In this document: in pieces, positions 10,549-22,480 of the stretch
Layout: the number at the start of each line of letters is the position of its first letter
Numbering within the stretch: the stretch's first letter is position 1
Source of the DNA: Populus alba
Lineage: Eukaryota; Streptophyta; Magnoliopsida; Malpighiales; Salicaceae
Direction of reading: 5' to 3'
DNA: 64,000 nt
Assembly (NCBI RefSeq): GCF_005239225.2
Contig: NC_133300.1
Coordinates: forward strand, 7,159,875-7,223,874
Program-made: the position numbers and the translations under genes
The notes under the pieces: model-generated
Databases searched by the model: none
Told to the model about the DNA's origin: nothing
The model's input: the letters and a program-made list of their open reading frames with translations, nothing else

Positions 10549-11124
10549 CATTATGACGGGTGACCTACCCAAAATGAAAGATGAATTTCATTATGACGGG
10601 TGACCTACCTAAGTGGAAGAAGGGAAGAGTGGTCTCATTCTTATGGGTGACCTACCCAGGGGAAGAATGACCTCATTATAATGTGTGACCTACCCAAGTA
10701 AAAAAAAAAATGGAGAATGGTCTCATTCTAATGGGTGACTTACCCAGAAAAAATAATTGTCTCATTGTGATGGGTGACCTACCCAAGTGGAAAAGGGGAA
10801 GAGTGGTCTTATTCTTATGGGTGACCTACCTAGGGGGGAGAATGGCCTCATTATAATGGGTGACCCACCCAAGTAAAAAAATGGAGAATAGTCTCATTCT
10901 AATAGGTGACCTACAAAAAAAAAAATAATGGTCTCATTGTGATGGGTGACCTACCCAAGTGGAAAAGGGGAAGCGTGGTCTCATTCTTATGGGTGACCTA
11001 CCCAGGGGGAAGAATGGCCTCATTATAATGGGTGACCTACCCAAGTAAAAAAAATGGAGAATGGTCTCATTCTAATGGGTGACCTACCCAGAAAAAATAG
11101 TCTCATTGTGATGGGTGACCTACC
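10549..11124 (-). repeat. Tandem array 1 of element A, about 40-bp monomers in a four-part higher-order repeat
   Basis: Each monomer carries ATGGGTGACCTACCC. Four monomer types follow each other in fixed order on the + strand, beginning ATTGTGATGG, ATTCTTATGG, ATTATAATGG and ATTCTAATGG, and the set then repeats. Set starts at 10,764, 10,936 and 11,105 give a higher-order period of 172 and 169 bp. Upstream monomers are more degenerate. Non-coding. Confidence 0.88.
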
Positions 11125-12070
11125 CCTCTTAAAATTCTTAGAAAACTCCATGCTTTTCTAAGAAACGGTTTCAATATCTAGTGACCGACCCATCTTAAAA
11201 TTCTTAGAAAACTCATGCTTTTCTAAGAATTTCTAAGAAATGGTTTCAATATCAGGTAACCGGCCCCTTTTAAAATTTTTAGAAAACTCCATGCTTTTTT
11301 AAAAAATGGTCTCAATATTGGGTGACTTGCCCCTCTTAAAATTCTTAGAAAACTCCACGCTTTTCTAAGAAATGGTCTCAATATCAAATGACCAGTCCAT
11401 CTTAAAATTCTTAGAAAACTCTACGCTTTTCTAAGAAACGGTTTCAATATCATGTAACTGGCCTCTCTTAAAATTCTTAAAAAACTCCATGCTTTTCTAA
11501 GAAACGGTTTCAATATCAGGTGACCGGCCCAACCTAAAATTCTTAGAAAACTCCACGCTTTTCTAAGAAATGGTCTCAATATTGGGTGACCGGCCATTCT
11601 TAAAATTCTTAGAAAACTCCACGCTTTTCTAAGAAACGGTTTCAATATCAGGTAACCGGCCCCTCTTAAAATTCTTTAGAAAACTCCACGCTTTTCTAAG
11701 GAATGGTCTCAATATCAGGTGACCTGCCCATCTTAAAATTCTTAGAAAACTCCACGCTTTTCTAAGAAATTGTTTCAATATCGGGTGACCGACCCATCTT
11801 AAAATTCTTAGAAAACTCCACGCTTTTCTAAGAAACGGTTTCAATATTAGGTGACCGGCCCATCTTAAAATTCTTAGAAAACTCCACGCTTTTCTAAGGA
11901 ATGGTCTCAATATTGGGTGACCTGCCCATCTTAAGATTCTTAGAAAACTCCACGCTTTTCTAAGAAACGGTCTCAATATCGGGTGACCGGCCCATCTTAA
12001 AATTCTTACAAACTCCATGCTTTTCTAAGAAACGGTTTCAATATCAAGTACCGGCCCATCTTAAAATTCT
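11125..12070 (-). repeat. Tandem array 2 of element A, about 66-67-bp monomers, each with a hairpin
   Basis: About 14 copies of a unit with TTCTTAGAAAA, an 8-nt spacer CTCCACGC or CTCCATGC, TTTTCTAAGAA, then ACGGTTTCAATATC and GGTGACCGGCCC. The two 11-base arms are perfect reverse complements, so every monomer can fold. The GGTGACC word links it to array 1. The near-multiple-of-three unit creates long repetitive open frames on the minus strand that are not genes. Confidence 0.9.
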
Positions 12071-13084
12071 TAAAGAAAACATCATACCTCAAGGAAATGA
12101 AGCAATGCTGGTTTACAATCCTTATCCTTTTTCGTAGTTCCGTTGACCTGAGATTTTGTACCTCAGCGATTTCCTAAGACTTGGAACTATCTTGGCTTTC
12201 GTCACACTTTCTCCTGCCAGGTTAGTTTTATGACAATATAGTATGCATGCTTTTTTTGTTACTTGATTTTTTAAAACATAGATCCCCCTTTCGTTGTAGA
12301 CTTCTTGAGCTCTTGTCTCTATTTTTTTGTTTGACCCGTCCTCTTAAACCAAAATATGATCCACGCGCTATACTTCTTTTATGAGGTCTTTCCTTGCTCC
12401 ATTGAGTATTGTCTTTTCTAGTTTTGAGAAATTATTTTCTAAGAGGAAAACTCCAAAAATTTAGCTTTTTTCATGAAAACTAAAACTTTCAATCTTGTTT
12501 TGTTTTAAGCAACTCTCATAAAAGGTGTTTTAGAAGTTCTTTGATGATACCCCTTTGGGCTTTGGTTCACTATAAACCCCTATATGCACGTTTTGCCCCC
12601 AGTGTGGTGTGCAATACCTATTAGGTTTAAATTTGGTTTAGATCCCTCCAATTTGAGAATCGATGGAGTCATCTCCTTAGTCATGTATAAAAATGGTTCT
12701 TTTAAGTAAAAGATTTTGAATGCTATGCAATCATGCACTTTATAAAGAAAAGGTTCTTTATAGAGAGAATTCATGACCAAACTTTATTTCATTGATCGGG
12801 AAGCATAGTATTTCTTTATAGAGTCAGCATTCACAGGTCTAACTAGATCTTCTCCATCCATTCTAGATAACAATAAAGCTCTTCCTGAGAATGCTTTCTT
12901 TACCATGTAAGGGCTCTCATTGTTTGGCGCCCTTTTACTCTAATCTTCTCCTAGTAAAAGCAATATTTTCTTGAGTACAAGATCTCATGGAATCCTCGAG
13001 GTCGAACCTTCTTATCATATGATTTGGTCATTCTTCTTTGGTATAGTTGATAATGGCAGATTACAACTATCCTCTTTTCACTTA
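12071..13084 (-). other. Element A non-coding region between pol and arrays
   Basis: About 1 kb downstream of integrase on the minus strand. I see no conserved protein. A CCCCCAGTGTGGTGTG stretch near 12,596 resembles CCCCTAGTGTGGGGTGTG in element B near 21,892, indicating a shared 3' region. Confidence 0.6.
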
Positions 13085-15340
13085 TCAGATTCAACTATTC
13101 ATATCTAACTTTTACTCACTCTACCTCTTCTAGCTCGGAGTTTATCAATACTCTTAATGAGGGGATTTCAACTTCTAAAGGTATTACCGCCTCCATTTCA
13201 TATACCAATGTATACAGGGTGACTCTTATTGAGGTTTGGATTGCAGTGTGGTACGCGTGAAGGGCAAATGACAACATCTCATACCAATCCTTGTAAGTGA
13301 ATACCATTTTCTAAATAATCTTCTTGATATTTTCGTTAGTAGCTTTTACCGCACTATTCATCTTTGGCCTGTATGGCGAGGAATTGGCATACTTTATTTT
13401 TCCATTTAGCGCAGAGTTCTATTATCATCTTGCTATTAAAGTTCTGGGCATTAGTAATTTTCTAGTGGACCATATCGATAGATCAAATATCTTTCCATAA
13501 ATTTCTTCACCATTTTTTTTTCACGTCATCCAAACATCTCAACAAAGTTTCATCAGATAATTTCTTATACAAAGTTTCCCTATCAAGATAGAAATCCATT
13601 GCCAAACTCCTCAAAGTCTTTTTGTCGATTGTGGATGCCCCCATGGGATATGTCTAGTTTTGGATGAAATTCTTGATATCATAGTATCAAGGGTTTCCAT
13701 ATATTTCCCTTTTGACTGAGTAACAATGAGCTGAGTTATTTCTTATATCAATGTGTATCGATTATACCTTTTGCCCAAAGTCTAATCTAGCCATAGAAGC
13801 TGGCATGACCAAAACATCAGAATGGTTTCCTTCCCTTATTTCCTCAAATTCTCTAGCCAAATTAGACAGGTATTCTTGGTAAGGTCTCAACTTCTCATCC
13901 TTGGTTTATCTTTTTCCTTTCACTTGGCAAATAATCAAAATTGAGTCTCCAATACACATCTATCTTTCTGATGTTTAGCTCCAATGCAACCTCTAAAATC
14001 GAGAATGCAAGCTTCATACTCAGTTGTGTTGTTAGTGCACCCAAATTACGACTTAACTAAAACCGGATACTGTTTCTTTTAGAAAAGATTAGCACTGCCC
14101 CCACTCTATTACCACAGCCATCAAAGTACATAATCCACCAATCTGATTTCCCTTCCTCGATTGAAAGCATATCTTTATCAAAAAAATTAAATTTTAATGG
14201 CTCATAATCTTTCCACAGCATGGTCAGCTAGGTGATCGGCGATGACATTCATGGCTATCCTTGTCATATATACTATGTCGTTCTCAGCTAGTAGAACTTG
14301 TCATTTTGCAATTTGGCTTGATAGATAGGGGTGGATTCAATACGTATTACTTGATTTTCTCGAAAGCTCCTTCACACTCTTATTCCAAATTCTGAGATTC
14401 TTCTTCCTTAACAATCAAAGATTGAGTCACAAGTTGTGGTTAATTGGGATATAAACTAAGCAATGTAATTCAACCTTCACAAGAACCTTCTTACATCCTT
14501 CTCTGTCTTGGGAGTTGGCATAGATTGAATAGCCTTTACTTAACCGGGGTCCATTTCTATCCCTTTGTCACTCATCATAAATCCCAACAACTTCCATAGA
14601 TTTCACCCCCAATGAACACCTTGCATGGTTAAGCCTCAACTTGTACTTCCTTAATCTTTCAAATAATTCCTTTAATATTTGGACAACGATTCTCTCCTTT
14701 TCTAGATTTAGCAATCATGTCATCCATGTACACTTCAATCTCTTTGTGCATCATGTTGTGAAATAGAGTCAACATGGCCCTTTGGTAGGTGCCCCCAATG
14801 TTCTTTAACCCACATGGCATGACTTTGTAGCGAAAGGTTCCCCATAGTATTACAAAGGTTTCTTCTCCTTATCCTCTTGCACCATTTTTATCTTATTGTA
14901 GCTCGAAAACCCGTCCATAAAGGAATATGTGGAGCTACGTGCTACATTGTCAAACATATCTAGGTGTGGTAGACAAAATTGTCTTTAGAGCTAGTCCGAT
15001 TTAAATCCCTAAAGTCCACATAAACTCTGATTTTATCTTTCTTTTTAGATACTACCACTATGTTGGACACACCCACAAATACTTGACTACTTCTAGAAAA
15101 TCGGCGTTCCACTATTTTTTCAATTCCTGCCTTTATTCGGATTGGTCCTTCTCAACCTTTGCTTAACTGACTTGCATCCTTCTACTAGTGGTACCCTATA
15201 CAAACCAGGCATATCCTTGTAGGACCAAGCAAAAACATCTACATAATTTTGAAGTTGTGTAATCAACTCTTCTCTTTCTTTATGGGTGATCAAAGTCCGT
15301 ATCTTCAACTCTCTCTTGATTTTTTCATCGCCCACATATA
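13085..15340 (-). pseudogene. Ty3/gypsy pol of element A (RT, RNase H, integrase), degenerate
   Basis: Order on the minus strand: RT start with VDVFAWSYKDMPGL (about 15,254-15,213); RT active-site block TYQRAMLTLFHNMMHKEIE then YMDDM (14,716-14,730); RNase H NNTTEYEACI (14,011-14,040); integrase SSPYRPKMNSAVKATNENI (about 13,380-13,330); and an integrase C-terminal segment with TLVYEMEAVIPLEVEIPSL (13,116-13,307). RT before integrase is the Ty3/gypsy order. The frame changes repeatedly. The Glu expected in the NGxVE motif of integrase is Lys here (codon at 13,344-13,346). No gag or protease precedes it. It is certainly inactive. Confidence 0.9.
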
Positions 15341-15904
15341 TGGTTTCAAGCTCCTCTCTAGCGGGTTTCCAAGCTTGTTCATGTTATTAATTTTTTTGAA
15401 TCCCCTAATGTTATTTTCCTACCATTCTTCCTCTTCTACAACTAATATGGATTCTTTAAAGTCCAGCCATTCATTCTCAGTGGAAAGTGCAGGTGTAGTT
15501 ATGGAAGATTCACTTTGAAAAGGAAAGTGATGTGTAAAAACACCAAGATGAACTTTTGAAAAGGCATGATCTCATTAAAGGGAAAATTTTGGCTAAAAAG
15601 AAAAAAACAAAGATAAAATCCCATTGACATTTGGAACCTCGATTTAAAAAGTTGAAAAAGGCAAACAACACAATATCGTGATGAAACAAGCATTGTTGAT
15701 TAAATTTTGAACACCAATGGAGTTTCTTGGGTCTCCCAATTCTGGAACATCTCTCCCTTGGCTAGCTTTTGAATTAAGGTCTTGAGATTCAAGATGCATT
15801 TGAGCTTAGCTTGTTTGGATGCAAAAAGATATTATGGAAGCATACATCCTAAGGATAGGCTCTAGTTCCTTTTATGTGAGACATTGGGCAGGCTTTACTA
15901 CTTG
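15341..15904 (-). other. Element A upstream internal region, non-coding remnant
   Basis: Lies between the RT start and the insertion point of B. The 15,770-15,904 part resembles the leader of B at 24,545-24,670 (shared GCATACATCCTAA and TTTACTACTTGGTCT words). No gag is recognisable. The short size suggests that gag and protease were deleted or never carried. Confidence 0.6.
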
Positions 15905-15909
15905 GTCTT
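15905..15909. repeat. Target-site duplication of element B (GTCTT), left copy
   Basis: GTCTT at 15,905-15,909 and again at 26,846-26,850. Joining the flanks restores ACTTGGTCTTTAAAGAGG, which matches the uninterrupted homologous leader of B itself (ACTTGGTCTCTAAAAAGGG near 24,665). Confidence 0.93.
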
Positions 15910-17756
15910 TGTCACACGTCGGAAAACCCCCGCGGCATCGTTTAGTGTGACCTTTTTCATCTTGTTTTGCTTATTTGGTTCCTTGGAGTCGCCACCTAGT
16001 AATTCATTAAGGGCTACTAGGAAACCTGATGTACTGGTCTTGTCAGAGATCACGGGTAAGGGACTGGTTGTGGTTAGGGAAGGTATTAGCACCCCTAACG
16101 CACCCTACCTAAGGTAAGCTGCTTTGTGTTCTGATGTGATTTGAAAATTTAAAATATTAAATTCTAAGGCTTGAATAAATCAGTTATTAAATCCCCGAAT
16201 ATATGTAGAAACTTGTCCTTACATTTTCGTGGAAAATACAACTTGATTTTAATTTGTCCTTGAGATATTTAAACCATATTTAAATTTAAACAAATAATTC
16301 TTTTTGTCCTTTTTTTTATTTTTATAATTCAATTAATATATAAATAAAAAAAACAAACACGCACACCAACTTTCTTTTTATTATTTATTTTTCTTTTTTC
16401 TTTTCTGTTTTGTTCTTTTTCTTTTGTACATCCCACATTTACAATTATAAAAAAATTAAACCCTAAACAAAAAATTACATTACATAATTTTAAAAATACA
16501 AAATAGTCCCTAAAACTCCAAGAAATTGCAGGGAAGACCTTCTGACACCGCAGGAGCAGTGGCGCGCGTCCTCCCACACTTGCGGCGCGTGGGGTTCACG
16601 CGCCCGCCGCAAGCAACTGGAAACAACGGATCTGGCTCAGCCTCTTTCTCCCCTTCCTTTTCTTTGCGGCGGTGACAACCACCATCATCTGCAAAAAGAA
16701 GAAAAATGCAAGCAAAAGTTTTCGGTTCTTCCTCCCTTTTTAGATCAGCTCCCTTCTAGCTTCTCTCTTTCTCTTGGTTCGTTGATTTTTCTTCTGCAGT
16801 TAACAGATCCAGCGGTTGTGTAGCTTCGGGCTACTTTTGAGGCGAACGGAGGAGGGTGATGGCTCGACCGGTGCTTGGTGAGGAAGAAGACGCTGCTGCT
16901 GGCCGGTTGGTTGGAGATCTGTGAGATGGCCGGGGAGGGAGGCCGATGGAAGGGAACAGCTGGGATGGAGAGGGACGGCGCCGCTGCTGTTCAACCACTG
17001 CTGGGTTCTTCGGTTGTGGGCAGAGACTAACGCTGCTGGCTGGGTCGGTCGAGAAAGGAGAAGGGAAGTTCAAAACGGGGGTGGTGGCTCTGGTGAGGCC
17101 AAGAAGGAAAAAATGATTGGCCGGCTGTGAGAGGGAGAGCCGGTTTTGGTTTGGGTGTGTATGGGTCTGTGAGGGGGGTGTTCGGGTGTAGAAAGGAGAG
17201 GATGAGGGGGAGCGGCCTGTTGGCTGCTGAGGGAGAAGAAAAAAAATCCAAAGGGGGGTGGCGGCTGCTTTCGGGTCCGGGAGAAGAAAAATGTTAGGGT
17301 TTCTGTTTTTTTGTGTTTTTGGTTCCCTTTAATTTACAAAATGACCCCCCTCTGTATCAAAATTGGCTCTCCCTAAAATTTCAGTGCAGCATTGTATTTA
17401 TAGCAAAAGTTTTTGCTAGGTTTTCAAACTAGTCCCTCAACCTTTCCTTTCCTTCTCTTTTCCTTTTTTTTTTGTTGTAAATTTTGATTTTTCTTATTTT
17501 TTTGTATTTTTTGAAAATGAGCAAAATCAACACCGACTCGATGAGGAAAATCAATGATTTTAAAAATAACACGTGAAAAGTCGAACGCGTTTGAAAATCT
17601 TTTGAAAAATTAAATTCTTTTTTAGACGACGCTGAAAATGCTAAAATGACGAGAATATATTAAAAAAAACATATTTTTTGGATTCATTATTTTTCTCTAT
17701 TTTTTTGGATTTTTTTGTAAATATATAAAAAGTGGGTCAAAAATTGGGTTACAACA
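15910..17756 (-). repeat. Element B left LTR (3' LTR)
   Basis: Starts TGTCACACG, ends GGGTTACAACA. It is near-identical to 25,032-26,845 apart from single-base indels in homopolymers and a 40-bp segment (about 16,843-16,882) absent from the right copy. That segment is flanked by the direct repeat TGAGG. A GC-rich, CpG-rich island lies at 16,560-17,280. Short open frames there are not supported as genes. Confidence 0.93.
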
Positions 17757-17770
17757 GTTGCCTCCTCTTT
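17757..17770 (-). other. Element B polypurine tract
   Basis: On the minus strand AAAGAGGAGGCAAC directly precedes the LTR start TGTTGTAACCC. It corresponds to the PPT of A at 10,102-10,116. Confidence 0.85.
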
Positions 17771-17824
17771 ACAATGCTTACGAAGCAAAACTCCTCAATA
17801 TTTTGCATAGTAAGCTTTGTAAAG
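17767..17824. other. Conserved 58-nt hairpin next to the PPT of element B
   Basis: Arms CTTTACAA/TTGTAAAG, CTTAC/GTAAG and GCAAAA/TTTTGC (19 pairs) with the same TCCTCAAT apical core and exactly the same total length as in element A (10,112-10,169). Confidence 0.8.
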
Positions 17825-17859
17825 AAAACAAACGGAAAATGATTTCATTATCTTGGGCG

Positions 17860-18235
17860 ACTTGCCCACACACTCACACTAGTCTATTTTCACGGGCGAC
17901 CTGCCTAGACATACTCAAAGTGGTTTATTTTCAGGGGCAACCGGCCCTCACACTCACACTAGTCTGTTTTCACAGGCGACCTGCCCACACATACTCACTC
18001 TGGTCTATTTTCAGGGGCGATCGGCCCACATACTCACACTGGTCTGTTTTCACGGGCGACCTGCCCACACATACTCACTCTGGTCTATTTTCAGGGGCGA
18101 CCGGCCCACACTCTCACACTGGTCTGTTTTCACGGGCGACCTGTCCACACATACTCACTCTCGTCTATTTTCAGGGGCGACCGGCCCACACACTCACACT
18201 GGTCGATTTTCATGGGCGACCTGCCCTTTTTATTG
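17860..18235 (-). repeat. Tandem array 1 of element B, dimeric unit of about 75 bp
   Basis: Alternates two monomers of about 37 bp: TGTTTTCACGGGCGACCTGCC and CTATTTTCAGGGGCGACCGGC types, each followed by CACACACTCAC-like spacers. About five dimers are present. The open frame across it is a by-product of the repeat. Confidence 0.85.
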
Positions 18236-18284
18236 GGTTTACCTGAGATCCCATCTGACGATCTAACAAGAAAAAAAATCGGTG

Positions 18285-19320
18285 TGTAGCTCAGTTAACC
18301 TGAAATCCCATCTAGTGATTCCCTTTAACCAAAGCTAAATTCTGCGTGGTTAAGCTAAACTGAGATCCCTTCGCCGATCCCCTTTAACCAGAACCAAAAT
18401 CCTTTCCAATTAGGTTAAACTGAGATCCCTTCGTCGATCCCCTTTAACCATAACCAAGGTTTGTGTGTGGTTAGACTGAACTGAGATCCCTTCACCGATC
18501 CCCTTCAACCAGAACCAAAATCCTTTCCAATTAGGTTAAACTGAGATCCTTTCGTCGATCCCCTTTAACCATAACCAAGGTTTGTGTGGTTAGACTGAAC
18601 TGAGATCCCTTCGCTGATCCCCTTCAACCAGAACCAAAATCCTTTCCAATTAGGTTAAACTGGGATCCTTTCGCTGATCCCCTTTAACCATAACCAAGGT
18701 CTGTGTGGTTAGACTGAACTAAGATCCCTTCGCCAATCCCCTTCAACCAGAACCAAAATCCTTTCCAATTAGGTTAAACTGAGATCCTTTCGCCGATCCC
18801 CTTTAACCATAACCAAGGTATGTGTGGTTAGACTGAACTGAGATCCCTTCACCGATCCCCTTCAACCAAAACCAAAATCCTTTCCAATTAGGCTAAACTG
18901 AGATCCCTTTGCCAATCCCCTTTAACCATAACCAAGGTCTGTGTGGTTAGACTGAACTGAGATCCCTTCGCCGATCCCCTTCAACCAGAACCAAAATCCT
19001 TTCCAATTAGGTTAAACTGAGATCCACTTGCCGATCCCCTTTAACCATAACCAAATAATGTGTGTGGTTAGACTGAACTGAGATCCCTTCGCCGATCCCC
19101 TTCAACCAGAACCAAAATCCTTTCCAATTAGGTTAAATTGAGATCCTTTCGCCGATCCCCTTTAACCATAACCAAGGTCTGTGTGGCTAGACTGAACTGA
19201 GATCCCTTCGCCGATCCCCTTCAACCAGAACCAAAATCCTTTCCAATTAGGTTAAACTGAGATCCCTTCACCAATCCCCTTTAACCATAACCAAGGTCTG
19301 TGTGTAGCTCGGTCAACCTG
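18285..19320 (-). repeat. Tandem array 2 of element B, about 118-bp dimeric unit
   Basis: About eight copies. Each has an AACCAGAACCAAAATCC half and an AACCATAACCAAGGTCTG half, both linked to GAGATCCCTTCGCCGATCCC. Starts of the first half recur near 18,504, 18,623, 18,741, 18,860, 18,979, 19,098 and 19,215. Copies are very similar, so expansion is recent compared with the degenerate counterpart in A at 10,346-10,548. Confidence 0.9.
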
Positions 19321-22300
19321 GAATCCCGTCTGGCGACTCCCTTCAACCAAAGCTAAAATCTTCATGTTGTGATTAACCTGAGATTCCTTCTAGCAATCTT
19401 CTTTAACCAAAAAAATATGTTCCTTTTTTCAAGATGAATAGGGGTTTGAATTGAAGAATCTTCTTTATTGATCTTCTTATTTCTTTGAGATTTCCCTAAT
19501 GTTAGGGTTCATCTCATTGTCCTCCCGTTCCAAGGTCAAAACCCTGATTCTTTGTTGTTCTTCAAATCAACATTTCTTTCTTTATTCCCAATCTTGTTGG
19601 ACTACATTGAGGATTTTTTTTTTTGCAACAAATCAAAAATATGCAATGCTTTGATGTTAGATGACATGCATGCATCCTTACCTGATTTGAAATCTAGGTC
19701 CCCCCCTCTTCGATGTTCCATCATCACAGGGTGCCTTTGTTTGTTATTCAAAGCTTTCTTCATTCTTTCAATGCACTGGTTCATTCGTGTTTTAGCCTTC
19801 CACTCAGATGTAAGTGCAGTGCCTATCGTGGGTCGTCCATGATGATTATGGCTCCCGTTGCCTCTCAAGCTTGACTATGCTTCCATGTGTGATGTAGCTC
19901 ACTTCATCCATCTCCTAGATTCTCTCCAGAATTGCCCTTTGATTGATTGTGCATGCCAATGCCCATGAAAGTTGTCAATCAGTCATGATCTTGCCTCCAG
20001 TTGAAACAGTACTCTTCAAGTACATGTTATCATCAGCCTTCTTGGAACTCATCCAGTCATCCAGTCATCCAGACATGCTTCTCATAGCTTGCAGTACAAA
20101 GGCTCATGGTTGTATGCTTAGTGTTCTTCTTAATAGATTCCCTTCAACTCTTCTAATCAGATTTGTGAAAAGAAATGTCTTTGCCTCATCAATGATGCTG
20201 CTTTTATCACTCATACTCATGCGGTGAAGCGCTCATCTGGCTTTAAAACAAGTTATCCCACAATCAGTCTTTGAGGTGGGTGCCTTTTCGACATTCATTC
20301 AATGCAGTTGTGTGATAACATCTGTCAATAACCATGTTTCAAAGAATGACAATATGAGATTGTCCTTCAAGTGCAGCATTGTTCCATAGTCAGTCTTGAT
20401 GGTGTGCATCTTTTCACCATTCAATTGCATTCATTCATGTATCCTCATTGATCGGTAGCCATATTTCAAGAGATGATTATGTGAAGATGTCTTTTAAGTA
20501 CATCTGTGTTTCTCCATTACTAACAGGGTTCACTAGAGCATGGGCCATTTTGAAACGACATTGCCCCCAGTATCATCTGAATGTGCTCGTTCATTGATTA
20601 TTTTTCTTTGAACATCATTGTCTTCAGTTCACTAATTCATCATTCAATCATCTTTCATTGCCTTATAGCTGATTTGAATACTGCTTGTTTTTCCTTTTCA
20701 GGGTCCACTATATTGCCCTCAGCTGCTCAACTTCTCAAAGAGTGTCGAGGACTTCAATGTCATTTCTATCAAGGATTTCGCAGACTCAATCGATGTTCTT
20801 TTGTGTTCGATAATCTCCCTTGTTCTGGAATCAACTCTCATATTTCAAAGATCATGTCTATTCAAAGTCTAGTTTATTGAAATGAAATCAGAGATTTCCT
20901 TTTTGGAAAAACCTTTTGAAAAACCAAGCTTTTTGATCAAAGACCAACACCACATTATTTCGAAATATACAGTTCTTTGATTGTCATGCATTTTGAAAAC
21001 AGAAATTGACCCGTTGTAAGACTAAAATGGCTTTCTTCTTCTTAATGGTTCTTTGTATCCATTTTAGACTCGATTTTGGGTATATCTTTTTGATGGTCTG
21101 TGATGAGGTGACCTTTTTTTTTTGTGAATTTCAAAAAACAAAATGCTCAAGTCAAAACTCAGGCTTTATCAAGAAAGGTTGTTTCTCTTCTTATAACTTG
21201 TTTTATCAACATGCATAATAACCAATAGCTTAATTCATGAAGTCACGACCCTTATGGAACAGCTCTTCAGGTTTTGAGAGCGCCATTTATTGGTTCAAAT
21301 TGCTTGCTTGATTAAAAAGGGCTTTTAAAAGCACGTAATGTAGGCTATGGTTCATGGCTATGAAAGAAAAGAATTTCAAAGGCTCAAAAGGTGTTTGAGG
21401 GTTTCAAAGACCTAGGATCAACATCAACTATTCATCAACTCTTTTCTATTGTTGTCTTTGTAAAGGAAACGACATATAACCTTGTTAACCTCAAAGTTCA
21501 GACTTTTCTTAACATAAGTCATAATACAAATGCCCCTTTCCTTGATGAATAACCAACCTTAATCATCTGATGACATCATAGGCTTTATAATGGATACCAA
21601 AAGTCACGTTTATAGCTTAGTTTTTTTTCTGGTATTGACTTTCGTTGTGCCTTTCTTTGATTGAAATTTCTTTTGCTCTTCCTAGACTTGATAGGCATTT
21701 CTTTTAAATGAAGGCAATTTCATCTTCTTTTTTCAATTCTTTTTTTTTCATAACCTTCCTCAAAACTTTCTTATATGCCCCCAGTCTATGTGTTTTCTTT
21801 TAGCTCTCTCTCAATCATTGGACTTTTGTTCTAAGCCTTCCCCTTTATCCATTAATTATATCAATGTCTCCAACATATCTCTCATCTACCCCTAGTGTGG
21901 GGTGTGATCCTAGTCAGGGTTTTTATAAAAAAAATATTCTATCCAGCTCAAAATGGGACTACAAGGGATATAATCTTTAGAAAGTGAAGGGATATCAAAG
22001 ATGGCCTTTTCTCATTTCAAACAAGGTCGGTTAGAACCGATAAATTTTGACCTCATCCAGTGTAATGTTTTGGACTTGTAAGAATCATGATTCACGAGTC
22101 CGTAACTACCGAATCCACTACATGTCATTATGCATACTGCTAAAACTTAGCTATATGATGCGTGGTTCAGTTTCAGGAGGTATGAGTTCAAAATTGTTTA
22201 GTCACCTCATGTCATTTTCAAGCATCGAGTCATTTCTGTAATCAAAACACTTTTAATCTTCCGGATTGATTAACCTTTATCGCATGTTGGAGTTTGATCA

Positions 22301-22480
22301 AAATATTTTGTGAAAATAAAATGTTAAACATCTGTTGATTTCAAAACAACAAAGAGACAAAAGCAAGGCATGTTTCGTTGAAGGATGAGATGTGATCCTA
22401 AACAAAATGCAGAATTCCATAACAATATGATTGACAGTTCATCACCATTCTTGAATCAGCTTTTCTAGCAATATCTGTGT
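19321..22480 (-). other. Element B interior without recognisable genes
   Basis: About 3.2 kb. No reverse transcriptase (no YxDD block), RNase H or integrase could be recognised on either strand. Short open frames (for example 19,602-19,868 minus) show no family signature. A locally repeated passage at 20,270-20,480 has two related copies of a TTCACCATTCA...CATTCA segment. Confidence 0.6.

Noticed and set aside
11421..12018. Long minus-strand open frames with a repeated AWSFLRILRWAGHPILRPFL motif, looking like a repeat protein
   Set aside because: They arise because the 66-67-bp tandem unit is close to a multiple of three and lacks stops in that frame. The array is in a retrotransposon 3' region and frames drift between units.
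10549..12070. Possible CRISPR-like array
   Set aside because: The units are directly adjacent tandem repeats without unique spacers, inside a plant retrotransposon.
17758..18246. 162-codon plus-strand open frame
   Set aside because: It is the PPT, hairpin and dimeric array of element B, in the antisense orientation. No protein family signature.
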